Shown: piece after piece, positions 42,083-51,965 of the stretch
Layout: the number at the start of each line of letters is the position of its first letter
Position numbering within the stretch: the stretch's first letter is position 1
Assembly: GCA_903901045.1 (NCBI GenBank)
Contig: CAIUPP010000060.1
Location: 70,661-134,660, forward strand
Reading direction: 5' to 3'
DNA: 64,000 nt
Origin: an uncultured Planctomycetota bacterium
GTDB lineage: Bacteria > Planctomycetota > Brocadiia > CAIUPP01
Position numbers and translations under genes: made by a program
The notes under the pieces: model-generated
Told to the model about the DNA's origin: nothing
Seen by the model: the letters and a program-made list of their open reading frames with translations, nothing else
Databases searched by the model: none

Positions 42083-43393
42083 ATGCAGATCGGTTTCGGC
42101 AAGGTGAACGTATCCCCTCCCCCGGAGGGGGGCGGAGAGATGGACCTGCGCATTCTCGGCTTCTGGTATGAGCGCGAGAAACGGTATGGCCCCATACGCG
42201 ACCCGCTGTACGCTCGGGCTATGGCCGTTGAGGCGGCCGGCAGCCGCGCCTGCCTGATCGCGGTGGACATGATCGGCGACTCCATCGGTTTCAGCGAGGA
42301 AGCGCGCACGGAAATTCAAAAACGGGAAGGATTGACCGCCGAAGCTGTAATGATCGCCTGCACCCACTGCCACACCAGTCCTGAGACCATCGGCCTGACC
42401 GACCATCCCGTGGACGCCCGATGGCGGCGGCAGTTGGTCCATGGGATCGCCGACGCGGCGTCTCAGGCGTTCTCCTCCCTTCGCCCGGCGCGGCTGTTCC
42501 TGCGAGAAGGTCCACTACCGGGAGTCGCCTTCAATCGTTGTTCGGCCAACAAAGATTGTGTGGCTCGGTTGGGCGAGGAGGCGCGCAAGAGGTACGCCTT
42601 CCTGGACGAGACTCTGCGTCTGGCCTCGACGGAGTTCAAGGATGGCGCGCCCGCCGGCCTCGCGGTGAACTTCGCCTGTCACCCCGTGGGGTTTCAGACG
42701 CAGCCCTTCATCTCGGCGGACTATCCCGGTGTCCTCGTCCATTCGCTTGAACAAACCGGAGGGCCTGCCCTCTTTGCCAACGGCCCCTGCGGCGACGTGG
42801 ACCCCGTCCGATATAGGAACAGCGCGGATGTGCAATGGACCGGCGACGAGATGGTCCGCAGGGCGCGCGAGTTGCTGGACACCGCGCCGCCTGCGGAAAT
42901 ATCAGGGGGAATCCGCGGCGCTCGCAGACTGGTCCCTCTGCAGCGTCGCCCTTTGCGCGGCCCGGAGGAGTTACGCCGGCTGGAAGCCGAAACGCTTGCC
43001 GCGCTCGCCGGGGCCGGGCCGGTGGACCCGGACCATTGGGAGCGCACGCCGCATCGGAGGCTGTACGAAATCCAGCAGGAACTGGCCCTGACGCGGCTGC
43101 CTGGCACGATCACCGCCGAACTCCACGCTCTGGAAATAGGGGAATGGCTGATTCTGGGGGTGCCCGGCGAACTGGTGGGCTGCCTCGGACAAGAAATGCG
43201 CGCCGTTGCCCGCAAGCACCGGACTTGGGTGGTCGGATATGCCAACGGCTATCTCGGTTACATCCCCTCCAGCGCTTCGTTCGAGGCGGGCAACTACGAG
43301 GTGCGGATGGGGCGCTGGTCGCGCCTGGCGCCCGGCGCAGGTGAAACGTTGCGCGACGCGGCGGTTCAGTTGATAGGTGAGATCGAACGTTAA
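42083..43393 (+). CDS. neutral/alkaline ceramidase-like protein
   Basis: About 436 residues. The sequence resembles the N-terminal catalytic domain of neutral ceramidases: GKVNVSPPPEGG, DPLYARAMAVEA, CTHCHTSPETIG (metal-binding His pair), VNFACHPVGF and NGPCGDVDPVR. The C-terminal Ig-like domain of true ceramidases is absent and there is no signal peptide, so a cytoplasmic amidohydrolase role is as likely as ceramide cleavage. ATG 42083 has AGGGAAG upstream; the ATG at 42065 overlapping the previous stop is the alternative. Confidence 0.75.
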   Translation: MQIGFGKVNVSPPPEGGGEMDLRILGFWYEREKRYGPIRDPLYARAMAVEAAGSRACLIAVDMIGDSIGFSEEARTEIQKREGLTAEAVMIACTHCHTSPETIGLTDHPVDARWRRQLVHGIADAASQAFSSLRPARLFLREGPLPGVAFNRCSANKDCVARLGEEARKRYAFLDETLRLASTEFKDGAPAGLAVNFACHPVGFQTQPFISADYPGVLVHSLEQTGGPALFANGPCGDVDPVRYRNSADVQWTGDEMVRRARELLDTAPPAEISGGIRGARRLVPLQRRPLRGPEELRRLEAETLAALAGAGPVDPDHWERTPHRRLYEIQQELALTRLPGTITAELHALEIGEWLILGVPGELVGCLGQEMRAVARKHRTWVVGYANGYLGYIPSSASFEAGNYEVRMGRWSRLAPGAGETLRDAAVQLIGEIER

Positions 43394-43414
43394 TTTCGGG
43401 AGGGAGTGTCGGGT

Positions 43415-44638
43415 ATGGAAAAGCTTGCAATCCATGGCGACGACAAAGTGCGGACGAACCCCTGGCCTGTCCGCGCACCGTTCGGAGAAGAAGAAATCGC
43501 TCTGGTCACCGAGGCCATTCGTTCGCAGAACCTCTTCGCCTTGAGCGGACATTTCGTGCGGGACTTCGAGAAGGAGTTCGCCGCTTTGTACGGGATGGCG
43601 TACGGCGCGGCCTGCACTTCCGGGACGGCGGCAATCCACTTGGCGGTGGGAGCCGTGAACCCCAACCCCGGGGATGAATTCATCACCGCCCCGATCACCG
43701 ACCTTGGCACCGTGGTTCCTATCCTGCTCCAGAACGCCATTCCCATCTTCGCCGACGTGGACTCGACGTACAACATGGACCCCGAGGACGTGGAACGGAA
43801 AATCACTCCGCGCACCCGCGCCATCATCGCCGTGCACCTCTTCGGAAACGCCTGCCGGATCGACGAAATGGCGGAGATCGCTCGAAAACACAACCTCATC
43901 CTGATTGAGGATTGCAGCCAGGCGCACGCGACGAAGTACAAAGGCCGCTACCTGGGGACGTGGGGAGATATCTCCTGCTTCAGCCTTCAGGGATCCAAGC
44001 ACGTGACCACCGGCGACGGCGGCATGGCGCTCACCAACAACGAAGCGTTTCACAGGCACATGTGGCTCTTCTGCGACAAGGGATATGCCCGCGGGAAACT
44101 GGGGCCGCGCGCCTATGAATTCCTCGCCCCCTGTTATCGAATGAATGAGGAGACTGCCGCCATCGGCCTGCCGCAGTTGAAACGGGTGCGTGCCCTCGTT
44201 GAAAAGCGGATGGCGCTTGGCCGGAAACTGGACGAGCTTCTGAAAGGAATACCGGGGATCACGCCCGCGCCGATCACCCCGGGCAGCGAGCACTCCTATT
44301 GGGGCTACGCCCTCGGCATTCATGACTGGAACGCCGAAACCTTCTCCGACGCGCTCTCGGCCGAGGGGATTCCCTCCAGTCCCGGCTACATCGGACGGCC
44401 TATCTTCATGTGTGCCGAATGCTGCGTGGCGAAGAGGACCTACGGCGATTCGCATTTCCCCTTTGACAGCTCCTATGCGGGGCGCAAGGTCGAATACACC
44501 GAGGACATGTGCCCGAACGTCTCCCGCGCTCTGTCTCACATGACCCGGCTGTACTTCCACGAGGGATACGGGTTTTCCGACATCGAGGACATCGCGCGAG
44601 GGATCGCCAAGGTGGCGCGCCTGTTGCCCAGGGGGTGA
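43415..44638 (+). CDS. DegT/DnrJ/EryC1/StrS aminotransferase family protein
   Basis: About 407 residues. PLP-dependent sugar aminotransferase fold. PLP Lys195 in LQGSKHVTTGDGGMAL; CTSGTAAIHLAVGAV and LIEDCSQAHATKYKGR are family signatures. Aminates a keto sugar or keto-cyclitol, or in some members dehydrates. ATG 43415 has AGGGAG eight bases before; a GTG at 43406 is too close to it. Part of the GntR-led operon. Confidence 0.9.
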   Translation: MEKLAIHGDDKVRTNPWPVRAPFGEEEIALVTEAIRSQNLFALSGHFVRDFEKEFAALYGMAYGAACTSGTAAIHLAVGAVNPNPGDEFITAPITDLGTVVPILLQNAIPIFADVDSTYNMDPEDVERKITPRTRAIIAVHLFGNACRIDEMAEIARKHNLILIEDCSQAHATKYKGRYLGTWGDISCFSLQGSKHVTTGDGGMALTNNEAFHRHMWLFCDKGYARGKLGPRAYEFLAPCYRMNEETAAIGLPQLKRVRALVEKRMALGRKLDELLKGIPGITPAPITPGSEHSYWGYALGIHDWNAETFSDALSAEGIPSSPGYIGRPIFMCAECCVAKRTYGDSHFPFDSSYAGRKVEYTEDMCPNVSRALSHMTRLYFHEGYGFSDIEDIARGIAKVARLLPRG

Positions 44639-44652
44639 CGGAGAGAGTTAAA

Positions 44653-44820
44653 CCCGGATTTCCCGGATGCGAATGGATTGCGAGTATAATGAGCCATCGT
44701 TGGAACGCATGACATGGGTTGAGGATGGCCAGCGACGCGGGTTCGCTGGCGGATAACGTAGAGATATTGGCAAGAAGGTCCACCGTGGTCGCGGGTCGCC
44801 GGCTATCCGGGAAATCCCGG
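44653..44820. repeat. inverted pair of GGGAAATCCGGG words
   Basis: CCCGGATTTCCCGGAT (44653-44668) and ATCCGGGAAATCCCGG (44805-44820) are 15/16 complementary and bracket the gap between the DegT gene and the next gene. The same GGGAAATCCGGGAAATCC word occurs at about 12136-12155. Confidence 0.7.
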
Positions 44821-44838
44821 CTGAGGAGCGTTGTACTC

Positions 44839-47085
44839 ATGCGTGAATTGATGAACGTGACGTTCGAGTCCGGGAAGTTCCCAGCGGACTGGGTTGAGAC
44901 GGAGCGCGGGTGCACCTTCGAGCGCGGCGCACTGCGCAGCGGCCGGGTGGCCAATGTGAACGTGCCCTTGCCGGGCAGCGGCTGGCGCCGGCTGCGCGTG
45001 GAGGTGGACGTCGAACTGCAGCCGACCGGCGGCGCGGCGCTCACCTGCAGCGACGACAAGCTGACGATGGCCGTGGACCTGAAGCGCCACACCCACGGCA
45101 TCTACTTCTACGGCGGCCTGCCGCTGGCGGAGGGCAAACGGGCGGTCCCCGCAAAGTCTGGCCCGCGCCGCGTGGCCTTCGAGTATCACGACAACCGGCA
45201 GAGTATCTCCGTGGATGGGGAGGAATTCATCGCTGGAGCCGACCCGCATTCGATCCCGGCGGCGGGTACGCTGAAGCTGCAATTCTGGGAAGACTGCCTG
45301 GTCCACCGCGTGCGAATCCTGGGGGACGGGGAGGTCAAGACGCCGACGTTCTCCTACCCGCCGCGGCGAGCGAAGGATTTCTTCCTCGAAGTCAACGTAG
45401 ATTTCCTTGACGACCTGATCTATGCGCCCTACGACCGCGGAATGTTCGATCAACTTTTCGCGGAGTTCGCGCGTTGGGGGGTCCAGCGCTGCCATTGGAT
45501 TCACTATGGAACGCACGCGGAAGGTTTCTGGGACCACATAATCGGCTCCGATGTCAACTACCGCAAGACGTACGAGAACGTGGGGGAGATTTTCGCGGCC
45601 GCCGTTCAGGCCGCGCACGCGCACGGAGTGCAAATCGTTGGAATGCTCAGGCCGCTCGAGACCGGGTTGTACTACAGCGACGGCGAAGGCACCCCGGAGT
45701 TCCGTGCCCGGTCGCGCGAGCGGCGAATCGGGGGCGGTGTCAGCATGATTCCGCGCTTCTGCGCTGAACACCCGGAACTGACGATGGCGCGCAAGCCCGG
45801 CGTCTGGGGGCCGGACTCGGAAAATGCGCTCTTTCACAGGCTTGACCTGGTCAAGGAAGGGGACGGCCCCGCTGATTTCGGCGTGAATGACCTGCGCCTC
45901 TATGTCAGCGATGACAACGTCGCCTATCGCGCCTACGAAGGGACCATGGAGCGCGAGGAACTTGTTGAGGACTACCCGGTTTGGGAGCACACTTCCTCCG
46001 GCGGCCGGCCGACCGAGGTGACGCGGCGCAGCCGGGTGCTGCGGCTGAAGAACCTCAATCTTCGCAGCAAGTACGCGGCGCTTTACGTGGAAGGACGCGG
46101 AAGCTCGTTCACCAACACCCTGGTCAACCTGATTCATGTCTTTGGCGAGAAGGGAGAGGAGCGGCGGTTGACCTATGGCATCATGCGCCGCTCGCCCTAC
46201 CTGGAGCCGGACGTTAACGGCGGCCTGATCGCCCCCGTCATGGACTTCCGCAAGGTCGGCATCGAGTTCGACACGAACTATGGCGGGATGGGCTCCGCCT
46301 GTTACGCCGGCGACCACATGAGCCGGGCGCACGCGCTGGATTCCTATGACGGCATCCTGGCATTCGCCCGCGGAAAGGAGCGCGGCCCCGTCGGCCGTCC
46401 ATCCCCCTCCTTCCCTGCCGTACGCGAATGGTGGCTCACCTGGGTCCGAGATTGCCTCGACGCCGGGGCCGACGGCATCGAACTGCGCGTGCGCAACCAC
46501 AGCTACCACCTGGCATGGTCCGAGTTCGGTTTCGAGCCGCCCGTGCGGGACGAATTCCTCAAGCGCCACGGCGTGGACATCTGGCAAACCGACGACTTCG
46601 ACAAGGCGGCCTGGCGCAGGCTGCGCGGGGAGGGCTACACGGAGTTCTATCGGCAGGCGAAGCGGCTCTGCGCCTCCTACGGGAAGCCGCTGGGGCTGCA
46701 CGTGAGTCCGACGAACGAGATGGACCCGGCCATCGGCGCGGCGATGGAGATTCACTGGGACTGGCGCACGTGGCTGAAGGAGGGCCTCGCCGACAGCGTG
46801 ACGCTCAAGGAAGTCTGGCCGAAGACGCGGCTGGCGGAAGAGATACTGTCGCTCACGCGCCCGCGCGGCGTGCCGGTGATCTTCTGCCCGTATGCCGATA
46901 ACGCCTTCCGCACGCCCGGCGGCGAACGGACCATTGCCGACTGGATTCGCCTCGCGCGCGACGGCGGCTGCGACGGCTACCAGTTCTACGAATGCGCCGC
47001 CGTGATCAAAGGAACCCGCGACGGCAGGGTCCTGATGGAGCAACCTGCGCTGCGGGATCTGTTCCAGCGGGAGTTCGGGAGGTAG
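44839..47085 (+). CDS. TIM-barrel glycoside-hydrolase-like protein
   Basis: About 748 residues, no signal peptide. An N-terminal beta-sandwich (about 1-175, like a laminin-G/concanavalin domain), then a large (beta/alpha)8-type domain with RWGVQRCHWIHYGTHAEG, ADGIELRVRNHSYHLAW and DGYQFYECAAVIKGTRDG. I do not recognise the exact GH family; it is akin to uncharacterised hydrolase-like proteins common in PVC and Hydrogenedentes genomes. ATG 44839 with GAGGAG 12 bases upstream. Confidence 0.72.
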   Translation: MRELMNVTFESGKFPADWVETERGCTFERGALRSGRVANVNVPLPGSGWRRLRVEVDVELQPTGGAALTCSDDKLTMAVDLKRHTHGIYFYGGLPLAEGKRAVPAKSGPRRVAFEYHDNRQSISVDGEEFIAGADPHSIPAAGTLKLQFWEDCLVHRVRILGDGEVKTPTFSYPPRRAKDFFLEVNVDFLDDLIYAPYDRGMFDQLFAEFARWGVQRCHWIHYGTHAEGFWDHIIGSDVNYRKTYENVGEIFAAAVQAAHAHGVQIVGMLRPLETGLYYSDGEGTPEFRARSRERRIGGGVSMIPRFCAEHPELTMARKPGVWGPDSENALFHRLDLVKEGDGPADFGVNDLRLYVSDDNVAYRAYEGTMEREELVEDYPVWEHTSSGGRPTEVTRRSRVLRLKNLNLRSKYAALYVEGRGSSFTNTLVNLIHVFGEKGEERRLTYGIMRRSPYLEPDVNGGLIAPVMDFRKVGIEFDTNYGGMGSACYAGDHMSRAHALDSYDGILAFARGKERGPVGRPSPSFPAVREWWLTWVRDCLDAGADGIELRVRNHSYHLAWSEFGFEPPVRDEFLKRHGVDIWQTDDFDKAAWRRLRGEGYTEFYRQAKRLCASYGKPLGLHVSPTNEMDPAIGAAMEIHWDWRTWLKEGLADSVTLKEVWPKTRLAEEILSLTRPRGVPVIFCPYADNAFRTPGGERTIADWIRLARDGGCDGYQFYECAAVIKGTRDGRVLMEQPALRDLFQREFGR

Positions 47086-47258
47086 GCGCGCCTGCGCGCG
47101 CTCGTCGCCGGACAGTGCGCGGTACTCCGCGCACTCTGGGGCGGCGGCGCTACACTGGTTTGCGCCCCGCGGACCGTAAGGCGATGGCGGATAGTGGTTG
47201 ATGGCCTTTATTGTGCGGCAGAGAATTGCTGGATGCCGCCAGGAAAGTGAGAGTTCCC

Positions 47259-48368
47259 GTGCCGACATTCACCCCGATTTCCCAGGGTTTCATCTCCATC
47301 CGACAGAGCGGCACGCCGACGGCTATGCCCTCGGGGCCGCGCTGCGCGGTGACCCTCGATGGGGAGGTAGTGTGCTCCTTCATTGTTCAGGCCGCCTCGG
47401 GACTTAACGACTTCAAACCGATGCTGGCCCGTTCCGCCGACGGGGGCGTCACGTGGAAAGAACAGGGGCTGCTCTGGCCGCATCTCCAGGACCGGTACTC
47501 CATATTCGGCTCGGTCAGCCGCGCGCCGAAAGGAGAGCTCTTCTTCTACGGCAGCCGCACGCCCATCGGCACACCGGGCGAATCGTTCTGGTGCGACGCG
47601 ACGCAGGGCCTCAAGCAGAACGAGCTGATCTGGGCCCGCTCCGTCGACGGCGGCCGCACATGGAGCGACCCGGCGCCCATCCCCATGCCCATACCCGGCT
47701 CGGCGGAGGCACCCGGCGCGCTGTGCGTTGCGCGAGATGGAACCTGGCACGCCTGCTACGCTCCATACAACACGTTTGACTCAGGCCTCGCAGTGGACCG
47801 TAGCCAGATCGTCCATCTGCGCAGCGCCGATCAGGGCGCCACATGGCGACATGCCTCCATGTTGCGTTTCCCGAATCCACACTTCACTGGCGCGGAGGCA
47901 TGGGTGGTCGAGTTGGCGGACGGGCGGTTGCTAGGGGTCTGTTGGAACCTGAACCAGGAGGACGGGAGCGACTTCCCCAATGTCTACGCCCTTTCCCTCG
48001 ACGGCGGCAAGAGCTGGACGCCGACGCGTTCCACCGGCATCCGTGGGCAGTCCACGGCGCTGGCCGCGCTGCCGGAGGGGGGCGCTCTCTTCGCCTATAA
48101 CCAGCGCAAACATGGCGAGGTCGGAGTGTGGCTGGCGGGCGTGGACCCTGTGCCTGAGACCTTTGGCGTTCGTTTCAACGAGATCGTCTGGCGCGCAGCC
48201 AAGCCCACCGTCCGAAGCGGCGATACGGCCCACTCCAACTGGACCGACTTCGCCTTCGGTGAGCCCTCCGTTGCGCTCCTGCCCGATGGGCATCTGCTCG
48301 TGGCGTTCTGGTGCATCCAGCCCGACGGCCGCGGCATCCGATACGTGAAGGGGTGTTTGTCATGCTGA
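47259..48368 (+). CDS. sialidase-like Asp-box (BNR) repeat protein
   Basis: About 369 residues, six-bladed propeller pattern with four visible Asp boxes: SADGGVTWKE, SVDGGRTWSD, SADQGATWRH and SLDGGKSWTP. No signal peptide, so likely cytoplasmic. True sialidase activity is unproven, since Asp boxes also occur in other hydrolases. GTG start at 47259 preferred; a GTG at 47247 is the alternative. Overlaps the next gene by seven bases. Confidence 0.75.
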   Translation: MPTFTPISQGFISIRQSGTPTAMPSGPRCAVTLDGEVVCSFIVQAASGLNDFKPMLARSADGGVTWKEQGLLWPHLQDRYSIFGSVSRAPKGELFFYGSRTPIGTPGESFWCDATQGLKQNELIWARSVDGGRTWSDPAPIPMPIPGSAEAPGALCVARDGTWHACYAPYNTFDSGLAVDRSQIVHLRSADQGATWRHASMLRFPNPHFTGAEAWVVELADGRLLGVCWNLNQEDGSDFPNVYALSLDGGKSWTPTRSTGIRGQSTALAALPEGGALFAYNQRKHGEVGVWLAGVDPVPETFGVRFNEIVWRAAKPTVRSGDTAHSNWTDFAFGEPSVALLPDGHLLVAFWCIQPDGRGIRYVKGCLSC

Positions 48369-49486
48369 CTCCCAAAGAGCGGATGCGCCGCGCGATGACC
48401 AATGGGGTTCCCGACTGCGTTCCAGTCATGCCGCAGATCTGTCACCCGCACGCCATTCGCATGCTGGGCATGCCCTTCGAGGAGACGCTCATCGAGGTGC
48501 TGCTGCGACCGGAATTGATGAACCGTCTTGACTATGAATGTGCCAAACGCTACGGCGTTGACGGCATGCGCCTGGCGGTGACTGGCGATCCCACCGAGCG
48601 CAAGGAGATTCTCCAGGAGGACGGCATCATCTGGCGGATGAACCCCGGCACCGGACGCAAGACAGCGCGTTTGGATGTCGAGGGGGGCGGGTGGTGGGTG
48701 CCGCTGGAGGAGGAAGTGACGCTCCATGACGAGGCGGATGTTGACCGTCTGCCGTTGCCCACGAGCGCGGAAATCATCGCCAGTGGGAAGCTGGACAGTG
48801 CTCGCAAAATCGCTTGCGAAGCCGGACCTGATATGTTCATGGCGGCCTGGGCGCCGGCCTTCACTGTGGAATACCTGACCACGGTGCGCGGCAAGGCGCA
48901 GACCTTCGTGGACCTCATCGAGCGCCCGGAGTTCTGCCACCATGCCCTGAACAAGGCCACCGACATCGCCATTCAGACAGCCATTGCCATGGCGAAGGTT
49001 GGCATTGACGGTGTGATGCTCGGCGAGACCTTCGGTGGAGTCATCGGACCGCGGCTCTACGCTGAGTTCTGCCTGCCATACATGCGGCGCTTCGTGGAGG
49101 CCGTGCGCCCGCATGGGTTGTTGACCTACCAGCACACGTGCGGAAACTCGACGGCCCTTTTTGAGCTGATGGCCGACAGCGGGGCGGACTGCATCGAACC
49201 GCTCGACCCGCTCGGCGGGGTGAGCGTGGCGGATGCAAAACGGCGCGTTGGCGCGCGAGTGGGGCTGATGGGCGGGGTGCATACCGTGCTGCTGGCGCGT
49301 GGTTCGCTGCGCGAGGTGCAGGCTGACTGCGCCCGCTGTCTCGCTGAAGGCGCTCCGGGCGGAGGCTACATTCTCGCCTGCGGAGATATGTTACCCACGG
49401 AGACCTCGCCCGAGAAGGTCCGCGCCATGGTCGAGGCTGCTCACCTCTGCCGTTATTCCGACGAGAAACAACGTCGCCATGCATGA
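48362..49486 (+). CDS. uroporphyrinogen decarboxylase-family methyltransferase-like protein (MtaA type)
   Basis: About 374 residues, URO-D barrel. Zinc-thiol methyltransferase pattern is intact: TYQHTCGNST (His-x-Cys) and ILACGDML (third ligand Cys), as in MtaA/MtbA enzymes that move methyl groups from a corrinoid protein to a thiol. It lacks the Arg/Asp signature of true heme HemE. Overlaps the sialidase-like gene by seven bases. Confidence 0.85.
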   Translation: MLTPKERMRRAMTNGVPDCVPVMPQICHPHAIRMLGMPFEETLIEVLLRPELMNRLDYECAKRYGVDGMRLAVTGDPTERKEILQEDGIIWRMNPGTGRKTARLDVEGGGWWVPLEEEVTLHDEADVDRLPLPTSAEIIASGKLDSARKIACEAGPDMFMAAWAPAFTVEYLTTVRGKAQTFVDLIERPEFCHHALNKATDIAIQTAIAMAKVGIDGVMLGETFGGVIGPRLYAEFCLPYMRRFVEAVRPHGLLTYQHTCGNSTALFELMADSGADCIEPLDPLGGVSVADAKRRVGARVGLMGGVHTVLLARGSLREVQADCARCLAEGAPGGGYILACGDMLPTETSPEKVRAMVEAAHLCRYSDEKQRRHA

Positions 49487-49596
49487 ATGACACAGCGCGG
49501 AAATGGCTGTCCACGCGTTGCCATCTCATCAGCCCAACCGGAACCCTTACGAACCGAGAGATACGGGCCATATCGGTGTAAGGACAGCGATGCCCG

Positions 49597-50442
49597 TCAG
49601 ACGACAATCGGCTCCGGAGTCCATTTGACCTTGCGATACGTGCGGGAGCGCGACTTCTCGAGTTGGGCAAAGTGCTTCGCCATTTTCGCAACCCCTGACT
49701 TGACGGCGCGCTCGCCGAATTGCCGCGAGGCGAGTTGAGGGTCGCCCATGACGCCTACGCGGATGTCCGGACGCTGCGCCATCCGTGGGACAACGACTTC
49801 GTCGTCGACCGGCTTCATGGCGAACTGGTAATTGTCCGGGTGGTTGCGCATGATCTTCACCAGCGCGGGGGTGTCCAGCGCCAGCTTCTCCATCTGCACC
49901 AGCTCCGGCGCGACGGCCAGCATCAGGCCGGTCTCGACGTACCCCGCGTGCCAATCCTTCTTCTTGAAGCCTTCCTGAAACTCCTTGAAATAGCGCCAGT
50001 ACGGGCAGAAGCAGATCATGACTTCGCGGAAGGCCGGGTCGTCGCGCAGAAGGAGTTTCAGGGTGTTGTCGAGCGCGCGCAGGTTCTCGCTGCCGCCGTG
50101 GCCGAGGACGACGAAGATGTTGCGGACTCCCTGAACGGCCAGCGAGCGCAGCACCTCTCCTACAAGCAGCCCCATGACGTTGGGGTTGATATTGATGGTG
50201 CCGGGGAGCTGGCCGCCGGAGAAACTCATGTTGATTGTGGGAGCCACAATGATTCCGGCGCGCGCGCCGACGCGCTTGCACACCTCGCGCGCAAGCAGGG
50301 CGTCAGTGCAGGTGGGGAGGTGGTAGCCGTGCTGCTCGGTGACACCGAGAGGGAGGATCGCGCTCTTGCGTTTGGCTAGGTACTCCCGCACTTCGCGGAC
50401 GGTCATCTTTTCCCACTCGGGGAAGAACTTTGCAGCGGACAT
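49597..50442 (-). CDS. creatininase family amidohydrolase
   Basis: 281 residues. Metal-binding motifs TEQHGYHLPTCTD (Glu36, His38, Asp47), VLGHGGSENLRALDN and HAGYVETGLM. Family members hydrolyse creatinine, FAPy-type formamides or mycofactocin precursors; the substrate cannot be read here. Next to an MttB-type and a URO-D-type gene, which suggests N-methyl compound breakdown. Confidence 0.85.
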   Translation of the reverse strand: MSAAKFFPEWEKMTVREVREYLAKRKSAILPLGVTEQHGYHLPTCTDALLAREVCKRVGARAGIIVAPTINMSFSGGQLPGTININPNVMGLLVGEVLRSLAVQGVRNIFVVLGHGGSENLRALDNTLKLLLRDDPAFREVMICFCPYWRYFKEFQEGFKKKDWHAGYVETGLMLAVAPELVQMEKLALDTPALVKIMRNHPDNYQFAMKPVDDEVVVPRMAQRPDIRVGVMGDPQLASRQFGERAVKSGVAKMAKHFAQLEKSRSRTYRKVKWTPEPIVV

Positions 50443-50468
50443 GCAACTCTCCTTCTTGCTTCAGGGTG

Positions 50469-51923
50469 TTAGGAATATCGTCGTCCGGCGGTCTGGATTA
50501 CCTTGAGGAGTTCTTTCTCCGCGGCGCGAGAAATCCCTTGCGGGCGATGCTCGCGCAGGATCGTTTCGCATCGTTCGCGCGCCAGCATTGTATCCACTTT
50601 CTTTCCCGATTCCAACCAGCTCCCCAGCGCCTCCCGGCTGAAGATGGAGGGTTGCCAGTGCTCGCAGCGGAAGAACTCCAGGGTCTGCTCATGCTCCAGG
50701 AAGTTCCCGCCGGGGCCGACTTCGCGGATGGCGTCGAGGGCGAGATGGGTGTCGTCCACCTGGAAGCCGCGCGCAAAGCGCTTCACCGCTCCGGCGAACT
50801 CGTTGTCTATCACCAGTTGAACCGGCGAGTTCATCTCCGCGCCGGAGAGCAGTCCGAAGCACTCCAGCCCCAATGATCCGGCCATCACCGCCGGGGTGAC
50901 ATTGAAGGCGGCTTGCATGCCGGCCTCGCAACTCGGCACTTTCGCGTCGGGATAGATGGCGCTGGCCCACAGGCCGGCCCGCAGGCGGCGCGCCACCTGC
51001 CCGGTGGCCACCGTGAGCAGACCGCGCTCCGGCCGCCCGAAGGGAAACATGCCGCGCCGCATATCCAACACGCTGGAATTCGACTGGAACCACAACTTCT
51101 TGAAGCCGTAGCAGTGCCGATAGAGGAAATTGATGAACAGGTTCTCGGCCACGTTCAGCGCCATGAGCCCCGCCAGGGTCGCCGGAGCGGACCCGCCGGC
51201 CGAATGCATGAACCCGATGCCGCAGTACAAGTCCTGCTTCCAGAACTTCACAAAAATGGAGGCTTCATGCCGCGCGAACTTCAATGGAGAAATCAGTTCC
51301 ACTTCTCCGTACATGAACCGCCGAAGCGAAGACTTCTTGTCCGCCGCCGCAATGCGCCCCATCTCCAGCGCCGCGTCAAACAAGTCCTCATCGCGCACCT
51401 CGCCGCAGCCGCTGAGCTTGCGCTCGGCGTGTTTCCATGCCAACAGCCGTTGATAGAGGGGGGTCAGTTGCGCGGGGACGTCCGAAGGGACGCCCATGGA
51501 GCCCAGGCGGTCGATGTGCTCCATGGCGTCCGCGAGCCGCGTCATGTCCGCGACGGACTCGACCGTGTGCGTCTTTACCGCGCCTTCCACGTCGAGATAC
51601 GCTGTCGGGTAAGTGCCGGCGGTGCACTCGACCCCGTGCGAGTAGTTGGCGCGCTCTCCGTAGGGCAGCAGGCAGGAGACCTCCAGGCCGTCCAGAGCAT
51701 CGTACTGGTCGGAAGAGCCTTCCAGCAGAGCATCAATCACCTTGCCGCTGAACCGTGCGCGCATCTCCGCGCGGCTGACCTCGGCGCCGTGCGCCGCCAG
51801 AATATCAAGAAGCGCATCGTTCTCCACGACAACGCCGACCTCTCCGATCACCTTGCGCCCGGCCTCGATAATCCGAGTGACATCATCTTCCGACAAGATC
51901 TTGGCTTCAAAAGTCCTGCCCAT
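50469..51923 (-). CDS. trimethylamine methyltransferase family protein (non-Pyl MttB-like)
   Basis: About 484 residues. MttB superfamily barrel (KFWKQDLYCGIGFMHSAGG, FMYGEVELISP, EVGPGGNFLEHEQTLEFFR). The reading frame has no in-frame TAG, so it is the pyrrolysine-free type, which includes glycine betaine and related demethylases. ATG 51923 with GGAAGGAG six bases upstream; the longer ORF start at 51959 lacks this. 26 bases upstream of the creatininase gene. Confidence 0.88.
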   Translation of the reverse strand: MGRTFEAKILSEDDVTRIIEAGRKVIGEVGVVVENDALLDILAAHGAEVSRAEMRARFSGKVIDALLEGSSDQYDALDGLEVSCLLPYGERANYSHGVECTAGTYPTAYLDVEGAVKTHTVESVADMTRLADAMEHIDRLGSMGVPSDVPAQLTPLYQRLLAWKHAERKLSGCGEVRDEDLFDAALEMGRIAAADKKSSLRRFMYGEVELISPLKFARHEASIFVKFWKQDLYCGIGFMHSAGGSAPATLAGLMALNVAENLFINFLYRHCYGFKKLWFQSNSSVLDMRRGMFPFGRPERGLLTVATGQVARRLRAGLWASAIYPDAKVPSCEAGMQAAFNVTPAVMAGSLGLECFGLLSGAEMNSPVQLVIDNEFAGAVKRFARGFQVDDTHLALDAIREVGPGGNFLEHEQTLEFFRCEHWQPSIFSREALGSWLESGKKVDTMLARERCETILREHRPQGISRAAEKELLKVIQTAGRRYS

Positions 51924-51965
51924 CCGTTCTCCTTCCGGTGACGCCGCGAATTTTTGCATGCGTGC

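Noticed and set aside
44719-44838. Earlier start of the hydrolase-like gene (peptide with GSLADNVEILARR)
   Set aside because: The added residues come from a repeat-bracketed spacer; the ATG at 44839 is the first with a plausible ribosome-binding site and domain match.
48362-49486. Heme biosynthesis hemE
   Set aside because: The zinc-thiol His-x-Cys and Cys residues and the genomic context point to an MtaA-type methyltransferase-like protein rather than uroporphyrinogen decarboxylase.
50469-51923. Pyrrolysine-containing MttB
   Set aside because: The frame has no in-frame TAG and pyl genes are absent from the window; it is the non-Pyl form.
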